Source of the DNA: Neckera pumila
Taxonomy: Eukaryota; Streptophyta; Bryopsida; Hypnales; Neckeraceae
Length of the DNA stretch: 64,000 nt
Assembly: GCA_963969595.1 (NCBI GenBank)
Contig: OZ018409.1
Span: 24,193,282-24,257,281 of the forward strand
Reading direction: 5' to 3'
Shown: positions 56,955-64,000 of the stretch, one piece after another
Position numbering within the stretch: position 1 is the stretch's first letter
Layout: every line of letters starts with the position of its first letter
The notes under the pieces: generated by a model
Databases searched by the model: none
What the model saw: the letters and a program-made list of their open reading frames with translations, nothing else
Told to the model about the DNA's origin: nothing
Program-made: the position numbers and the translations under genes

Positions 56955-58711
56955 TTGGAATTTTCAAGTGGATTGAGGAGTTAAAGGGTTAAAGATTATG
57001 AATTTATCATCTTCGAGTTCATTAGTACAAGAAGGTATTTGTTAGCTTTGCATTACAGAAAATTTCAGGCCATGGGAGGACTGCTAGGAACATTTAATTA
57101 AATGTGCCAATTAAGAGAGAATATTAGCCCAAAAAGCCATCAAGCAATCTATAAGGTGAGCTGTCAGCCAATGTGCCTCATCGGGTTTGCGATTTTTTTT
57201 TAAAATGAATATGTTTTTGGTATTAAAATTATTATTATTAATTTCATTATTAATTTTTTGCTATATTTGCACATTTGTCGAAACCTTAATGACCCTAGCA
57301 TGACTGTGTTTTTTGGCTTTGAATCTTTCTAATTCAAATTTTCCGCACTACTAATTTTGATTTTCTACTTATTTGTGTTAAGTATTTGAGTTAAGAATCT
57401 ACCCAAAAAATTTAAGAAAAAAAGAACTTAATTCTCACTCATTAAAAAATTGTTAAATACAGGTGGGTTCAAGATTGAAGAAAAAACTAAATTGTTAATA
57501 GCTTCTAGATGGAATTGAATCACAATAATCCCAATGGTGAGATTGTTCTAGCATGAAAATCTAACCTTGTATAACAATATTTTTTTTAAAATTCTAAAAA
57601 TTGCATTCAAAAATGAATTCTACAGGTTATTTTTTCAAGAAGATGCTTAGATTGCTTGAAAAAATAAGATTGTCCATAACTTTCTCATTATTAGTCCAAA
57701 TTAAATGAAGCAAAGCTTCACATGTAGACAAAATAATAATCTTTGAGAAAAAAAATTGAAAAAAATTTATTTTGACTTTTTGTGTTTCTTTTTGTGTTGC
57801 CCACGAAACTGCACTTTTACTTATTGTGCCATAACTTTTGCTCCCGGGTATCGATTAAAATAAAAATTATATATTTACAAAGCTCTTGCAAAAATACACA
57901 ACCTCAAAAAATCCCAAAAAACATCACTAAAAATTGAGACAATAAGAACATGCCCGACCTAAATTGTCCCCCGAGGGGACAAATGGTCCTTTTGGGAGCT
58001 AAAATAGCAAGCTAGTGCTGTGCGGACAGAGCGTTTCATACCTGAATGTAGGCACTTGATCAGGTGTCATTCCTTGTCTATCGTTGGAAAATGCAGTTCT
58101 TCCTATATTCTTGGAAAGCCTTCAGTTCCGTTTGGCTCAATTTTCAAAGACCACTAGTCAATGACTCACCTTAGCATGTGTGAATGATGTCAACAAAAAG
58201 ATCTCACAGTATTTCCTCAAATTGAACCTTTCCAGAACTTCTGCCGTATAACGTATGCAATAAGTTAAAAAGGAAAGTACAGCTAAAACCAACCCAATGA
58301 GCTCTAAAAGAATCTATGGTCCCCTTTTGACCAACAAGACGAACCAAGAGCTCAATCCATTATTTGAACAATTTAAGGTGTTAAGGTAACTAGATCTAAG
58401 TGTGTCCAAACAAGCAATTCAGTATTGTTCCTATTATTAAATTGTCTAAATTTTGGTTGGATGTTGTTGGAAGTCCAAAGAGGATTCTAGATCCTCTTTG
58501 TATGCATTTTTTGGATACCATATGAATTTTCCTATGAACTTTCAAAGAATTTAAAATTGGCGTACCTAAAAACAATCCTGGACTACCATGAATAGAGGTT
58601 TTACATTTTAGATAAGAATATATAGGGTTCAATTTTAGAAAAGGGTCACAATTAGATGCGGTTACCTTACCTTAAACTTATTAACAAAAGACTCCACATC
58701 TACTAAACGGG
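56955..58711. other. Intergenic with decayed TTAA-family sequence
   Basis: Sequence at about 57310-57995 resembles the interior and right end of TTAA elements A/C (GGGACAAATGGTCCTTTTGGG) but the terminal TTAA has changed to CTAA and the left end is lost. No gene seen up to 58711. Confidence 0.45.
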
Positions 58712-59368
58712 TTAACCTATGAGCGCCTCAACGCTTCAAATGTGGCCTTCCAATTCTAAAAAGTTGCCCTATTTGATTAGTTATATTCTTTTCAATTATA
58801 CAGTCAAATCATTTGTCCATTTTCTCACAATTCCAGGCTTTGATCTCTCCAAAACCAATCGGTAAGGTAGGATGCTCTAAAAGCGACCATTTAAGGACCG
58901 GTCCGCCTTTTTTGTAGATTTGCATGAATAGAAATATTTTTCACTCATTTTTCAAAGAAAGAAAATTGGATGAAGAACGTAACCCAAGTGGTTTCATGTT
59001 TTTTGAAGCATTTTTGAACTAGTTACGAATTTCCTAAGATTTTTGTTGTAGGTACCTACATGTGATCCTAGATCTCCCAAAATGCGTCCACTTACAACTT
59101 CTAAAGTGATTTGAAGAAATCAAGGCCAATGACTGGCTTTTGCAATAAACAATACTTTTTTGGAGGGGTCAATCAATGACTAAAGTGGTCCATTTAAAGA
59201 CCAACTCATATCTATTCAGTACCATTTTGTAGGGTTGATTTGAAGAAGAAAGTCGCTTTTAGAGCATCCTACCTTACAATCAATTTTTGTGGATCTTGTT
59301 CAAGTGATTGGAATGAATTTTAAAAGGTCTAGATTTTGGTAAACACGCACTGGGTGCTCAAGGGTTAA
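58712..59368. mobile_element. TTAA-bounded element I (649 bp)
   Basis: TTAA at 58712-58715 and 59365-59368; ends CCTATGAGCGCCTCAACGC and GCACTGGGTGCTCAAGGG are imperfectly inverted. Interior words such as AGAGCATCCTACCTTAC occur in both orientations. Confidence 0.55.
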
Positions 59369-60342
59369 TAAAGGTTACATAGTTTCAATATAAAAAAATA
59401 TTATATATACTCTTTGTCATATATTCTCATCAAGTTTACTTGCAACTTTCAATTGAAAAACACAGTAAGTTACTTGTCTGAACTCGTGTGAACATTTCTT
59501 CACAATGTATCATGTGAATGTTGTCTGAAAGACGTAAGGGAGTTACAGGTGGCTTGGAAGCGGGGGGCTTTCCCGTGTGTAGAAATAGAACTTGGACAAT
59601 TTCCAAAATTTAGAGTTTTTTTTGGTCTCAAAACGAAATTACTATGAATAAATAAGTTGGAGATTGTTGCAAAATTGAACAAGGATTGGTTGCAACAAAT
59701 GAAAGTGTTGTAGCTAATCATTATGCGTCACAACTGCCTCGGGAACCATGCCACAATTACTGTTCATCTTCTCCTTCAGAGAAAGAGAACAGCCTAATCT
59801 GCCACAATGCAATGGGGCGCTGATCAGGAATGGGTTGCCCCTCCCCTAAAACCACATGAAAGATATATACAGCAGAGGTAATAAAATCGTTGTTTCAGAT
59901 CGGAGTGCAAATTTCAGCATGGGTACAGCATAAGCCCTACCTTCCGCTGCCTCCATATATTACATTTGCAAATACAAGGGAGATAAATACTCAAAAATCT
60001 GCATGAATTTTGCTGTAGCACATACAGCACCTAAACAATCAGTCCTCATCATTCCACTTGCAAGCCAAGATGCGGTTTTCACAAGGCTTCAAACAAGGCT
60101 CCACCATTCAACTCTGCAAAATGTCGAACCTAAAATGAGAATATTAAGCGTTTTCTGAATCGATCACAAGAATGAAGTACTGCTAGTTCCTCATGAGATG
60201 TTGTACAAGGAGTACAATGGTATCTAAAGGAATCAGTGAGAGTGTCAATTGTAGCAGAAAGTTCCTTTGCCAAGGTTGACTCTGGTCTGTAACATACACT
60301 GGAGCTTTGCTGGAGTGCATGTAATAACAGAAGGATTTCTCA
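59369..60342. other. 3' flank of the phytyltransferase gene
   Basis: No coding region recognised. The part near 59730-60340 probably contains the 3' UTR of the gene ending at 60343, but a polyadenylation signal could not be chosen. Confidence 0.4.
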
Positions 60343-63300
60343 TCACCGCATCAAGGGAATGAGAAGATACTCGACATAGAAGAGCTGCACAGAATCAATT
60401 TGAAAAAACAAACATAGAGTCAATTTGTAGATTATTCAACTTCTTCTCTGCAATAACGTGGAGAAATGCGTTAGCAATTATCCAGATGCTAGAGGCATGA
60501 CTGGTAGCATTTGCTTCCTGCGTCCATGAGAGGTAGATAGAACTACCTCCGACACTCTTATTTAATGATGGTCTTTGGAACAATTTACGACCTCCAACGA
60601 ACTGTTAATTTCTTGGCATCAATTTCAACTATTTATACTCCGTACCTTACAGTGAAAATTTAATGCTTCTAATTTGATTTGACAAAAGATTCAAAACATT
60701 TTTTCAATTCTAACCTTCTGGATAATTTCTTATCATTATATCTCACGTTTTCAAGGTAATAGAAGTCATACACTATTATATATCTAAGTTTTTGTTCACA
60801 AACCCAAAATTACCGCAGGAGAATAGAGGGTAGCAGTAATAAATTACCTTCCAAATGAACATGTACCAGGACGCAATGGAGGATCTACTCTTTAAGTCCA
60901 CATTTTGAGACCGGAACCACAAAGCAGCAGCCAAAGCAATGTGACCAAATCCCTGCCAAGAAAAGAGAACAAAGAATGAAGGTGAGTAATTACAACTGCT
61001 GCGGTTCAGGAGAGTTGCAAAGAGGGATCACCATTACTAGATCACAGAATTTAAATTGGCTCTCAAGCGAAGGGAAGGAGGCTTACCATTGACTCCAGCT
61101 ACATTTATAGTGAACAGGAGGAAGTTTGAGATGATTGCAACTCAAAAAGCAAGTCAGTGCTACAGTGTTACAGTAATATACAAGGATAGACGGAGCATCT
61201 TTTAGAATAGCTCCTTGTTAATAAATGACCAAAAATGTGAGGAATAATATGGGTTTTTGAGTAGTACCATGGACACTCTACTCCACAGAGCCATAGTCGA
61301 TGTAAGTCCATAAACAACAGCTGCAGCATAGGCGGACTGAAGGAGCGCAACACACATCCAGAAAACCTTTTTCTGGCCCATCCTGACGCTGAAGGACCTA
61401 ATTCCGAAAACCTTGTCCCCTTCTACGTCCGGGATATCCTGTCAAGCAACTTGTTGAGCACAAACCCGAGTAGAAGCATTTGCAATATGCACTGAAGCCA
61501 AGCAAGTCAATCTAAGTCTCCCATCCAGAAAACCTAGACTTTTTAAGCCGTGTCAATTGTAACGCAAAATGGTTTTTCTAGAACGCCTCTGAAGGGAGGA
61601 TTTTCTATAAGTATCATTTTTTATACCTTGGCAAGAGCAATGACGATGGAGAAGAAGCACATGAAGCCCATTGCGAAGTATAGCGGTTGTGTGAGAACAG
61701 CTGCTCTTCCAAGCACAGAGGCCTGCATGTGCAAGAAGAAACAGAGTTGCACAACGACAGCTCGCACAGCCAGAATGCACGCTGCTGCGGCAACTGCAGA
61801 TCTCTTCCATCTCAAAAAGGGAACCTGTACCAAACATAACACCGAAGCAGATTACCCGTACTAGGGTCATTACAGCAAACAGGTTTGTAAATTAGATGCA
61901 TTGAAGCTTTACTAAGTCGTGCTAGATACCAGTAATCTACATTTGATAAACTCGAGTTTGTTCGTGGTGAAGGAAAGGCATTCAACTTACATCTGCCGAG
62001 TAAGCAGTTCCGAGCACCAAGCTCCCGGTTAGAGCCCACATCAAAGGGTCTGATCCAACGACAACACCCATTGCAAGACTCTGCAACAACCGCCAGCAGC
62101 AACCGCCATGTTCGATCATTGATTACCATCTTAAATTAAGAACAACTCTTCTTGACGGAAAACTTGTACCATTTTCAGGAACAAGGCTTCCAGTAAAAGT
62201 GGATTGTTTAAAAACGTCATAAAGAGAATCCTCATCATGCTTCATGGGCAGATCTGCCTATGCTTACAGAGGACTTCCTAACTATACGGAGAGGTCTCCC
62301 TACAGTCAAATTTGGCGAACCTCCCCACGATACATACAGAGGCCTTCATATGTACATGTGACCATGGGGAGACCTCTCCATAAATTATGAAGAACATTCC
62401 AAGTAGTCTTGCCTCCAAGTTCCTAAACCAGACTAATTTTACTGAAAAGCCTGTTCAGAATTGTAGGAGAAATTTGTTGCGCAGAAACCTAATTTTCAAA
62501 ACTCGAAGATTTTGAAGTAGGAAACACGTACCAAAGCTGCACAGATGGTCACCAGGGTGATCCCAGTGGTGAGCGAAAATTCACCCGAGGCCAGAGGAAG
62601 ATACGGCTTGTTAACCTTATCAATGTCAATGTCGTATATTTGATTAATCCCCACGATGTAAACATTCATCAGAAGCGCTGGAACCAAAGCCTGCACCAGA
62701 TATACGAACACTTAAAAACCAGCTCAATGACACGCTGTGATGCAGAATTTCAGTCAATGTGTACAAACACAGTGACCACACTGCAATTCGATCGCTAGTG
62801 TGGTGTAAAAATAATGTGGACTGTGAAATAGTGTAGACTGTGGCAGCACACTCAGACCTCCTTAATACAACGTTCTCTACAACAACATTCTGGAATGTCT
62901 TGCACACTTGTCAAACTATCATTGACTATCATTGACTGTAGCACACATTATCACACATTCAAACTATGCCATAGTCATTACATTAGAACCCTAAGCAATT
63001 TGGATTAAAGAGGTCACATTGCACTTGGCATGTGACTTCTAACTAGTATTGAATTCCTCTGGTCCAAACAAACGAAAATGACAGTCAATACCTGAAGGAG
63101 CCCCACGAAGAAAGTGGAAGTAAAATCAGCAGGGCTCTGAACTGCTAGCAAAGACACGGAGATGACGCCCAACGCTGAGCCGTAGATGGTATGTGGACGA
63201 GTGAACCGACAGAAAGCATCAAACCAGTTGACACCAACTTCCACCAAATTCGTCGCATCGTTGATATCCACATCCATGGGCCTCGCTGTGGCCGCAATTT

Positions 63301-63432
63301 GAGCACGCCCATGTGATTTTATGGTTTGAAATCTGGGTTGCACTCTCAGCAGCTTGTTGTAATGCCTCCCAAAGAGGGCTGCTGAAGAGCCCAATCCAGT
63401 AGGATTCACCTGCGACGGCCGACTTCTTCTCC
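60343..63432 (-). CDS. HPT/VTE2: Homogentisate phytyltransferase (first exon not found)
   Basis: Seven exons on the minus strand (63432-63092, 62690-62532, 62080-61991, 61824-61627, 61438-61268, 60952-60848, 60384-60343) give 368 residues; full-length HPT is about 390-400. The enzyme joins homogentisate to phytyl diphosphate at the plastid inner envelope, the committed step of tocopherol synthesis. Both Asp-rich motifs of the UbiA prenyltransferase family are present: [20 protein letters not shown] and [19 protein letters not shown]. Further family blocks are [46 protein letters not shown] and the terminal [13 protein letters not shown]. Several hydrophobic membrane helices are evident. The 5' side of the first listed exon (acceptor AATCAG) is serine/arginine-rich like the end of a transit peptide; the start codon must lie upstream, within 63433-64000 or beyond. 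Intron phases match between exons. Confidence 0.92.
62285..62385. repeat. Small inverted repeat in a phytyltransferase intron
   Basis: GGAGAGGTCTCCCTAC at about 62289 is answered by GGGGAGACCTCTCC at about 62366, so the transcript could fold a hairpin within the intron between the exons at 62690 and 62080. Confidence 0.5.
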
Positions 63433-64000
63433 CTGATTGCATGAAAGAGTAAAGTCTCGTTAAAATAACACACATAAAAAGAGCAGTCACAGGTGTCTGC
63501 CCCATTCCCCCAATTGGATGGAAGTAGGATAAGTAAGGTGTTACAATCGAAGGACATCTATGTGATACAAAGTAATAAGTTACTATATTTTATTATGTGG
63601 GACCCCTGTGAGGTAGTGGGGTATAGGACGAGGGCGTCACGTTGTACGCGGGGACCTGGTACCCGGACCGGAGCCTGTGGAGCCCCTGGAGGTGCACAAA
63701 GGGCAACCTGCCATTGGGAATGTGGATGGTATGTTAGTCCGTGCGCATGCTGTCCACAAGTTGGGGCGGTCCTCCGAGCGAGAATCTATTGGACTTTAAG
63801 CCTATGTCCTAATAATTCAATGTTGAATCGCGCAATTTTGAGCTAGCAGTGGAGGCTTAAGAGCATCGGTAAGACTCCAATTGGCCTCCCTACAGCCCAC
63901 CAGGTCGCATATTTCACCAAACTTGCTGAATGAGGCTCGCATATTGAAGACAGCCAAATCTCCAAACCAGAGCTGGAGAACAATCAAAGAATATGGCGGG
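63433..64000. other. Phytyltransferase 5' region, exon 1 not resolved
   Basis: Should contain or lead to the first exon and promoter. No frame with a convincing transit peptide and a matching donor was found. A Tourist-like MITE end (TAAGAGCATCGGTAAGA) starts at 63856. Confidence 0.35.

Noticed and set aside
61550..61864. 104-codon plus-strand frame
   Set aside because: Antisense to a phytyltransferase exon that encodes RWKR and the following helices.

Overview
This is nuclear DNA from a land plant. The evidence is spliced GT-AG genes with short introns; a plastid tocopherol-pathway prenyltransferase; a plant theta-class glutathione S-transferase; a bHLH regulator of the TT8/AN1 (subgroup IIIf) type; and abundant plant-style mobile elements (LINE, CACTA-, hAT- and Tourist-like MITEs). 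I cannot fix the species. The low gene density and heavy repeat load would suit a large-genome lineage such as a fern, lycophyte or gymnosperm, but that is inference. All alignments were made by eye.

Layout. 1-6.1 kb is AT-rich with no clear gene, holding one TTAA-bounded element (2.43-3.35 kb). 6.2-16.1 kb is copy 1 of a large segmental duplication: a bacterial-type haloacid-dehalogenase (HAD) gene (-), a divergently placed theta GST (+) and a broken bHLH gene (-). 16.1-17.6 kb is a CACTA-like element. 17.7-31.4 kb is a repeat field: a LINE tail, GC-rich minisatellites, an AT-rich satellite present in both orientations, two SINE-like retroposons, a very long TTTG microsatellite and three TTAA-bounded elements. 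31.4-36.8 kb is a decayed LINE, itself hit by a MITE. 36.8-52.1 kb is copy 2 of the duplication, with intact HAD, GST and bHLH genes and a run of four TTAA-bounded elements placed end to end. 52-60 kb is intergenic with several MITEs. 60.3-63.4 kb is a homogentisate phytyltransferase gene (-) whose first exon was not found.

Gene relations. In each duplicate the HAD and GST start codons face each other across about 0.8-0.95 kb, and GST and bHLH converge with stops about 160 bp apart. Copy 1 of the bHLH has lost about 2.8 kb (exons 3-6 and most of 7) and carries a 4-bp frameshift in exon 2, so only copy 2 can encode the regulator. The two copies diverge unevenly: the HAD second exon and the GST last two exons look nearly identical, while the rest differs by substitutions and indels. 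This suggests gene conversion.

Most notable is a family of non-autonomous elements that start with CCC(C/T)T, end with the reverse complement and sit exactly between TTAA tetranucleotides. That is the signature of piggyBac-type transposition, which I would not expect to be common in a land plant. Four such modules share single TTAA junctions in a row at 38.26-40.88 kb.
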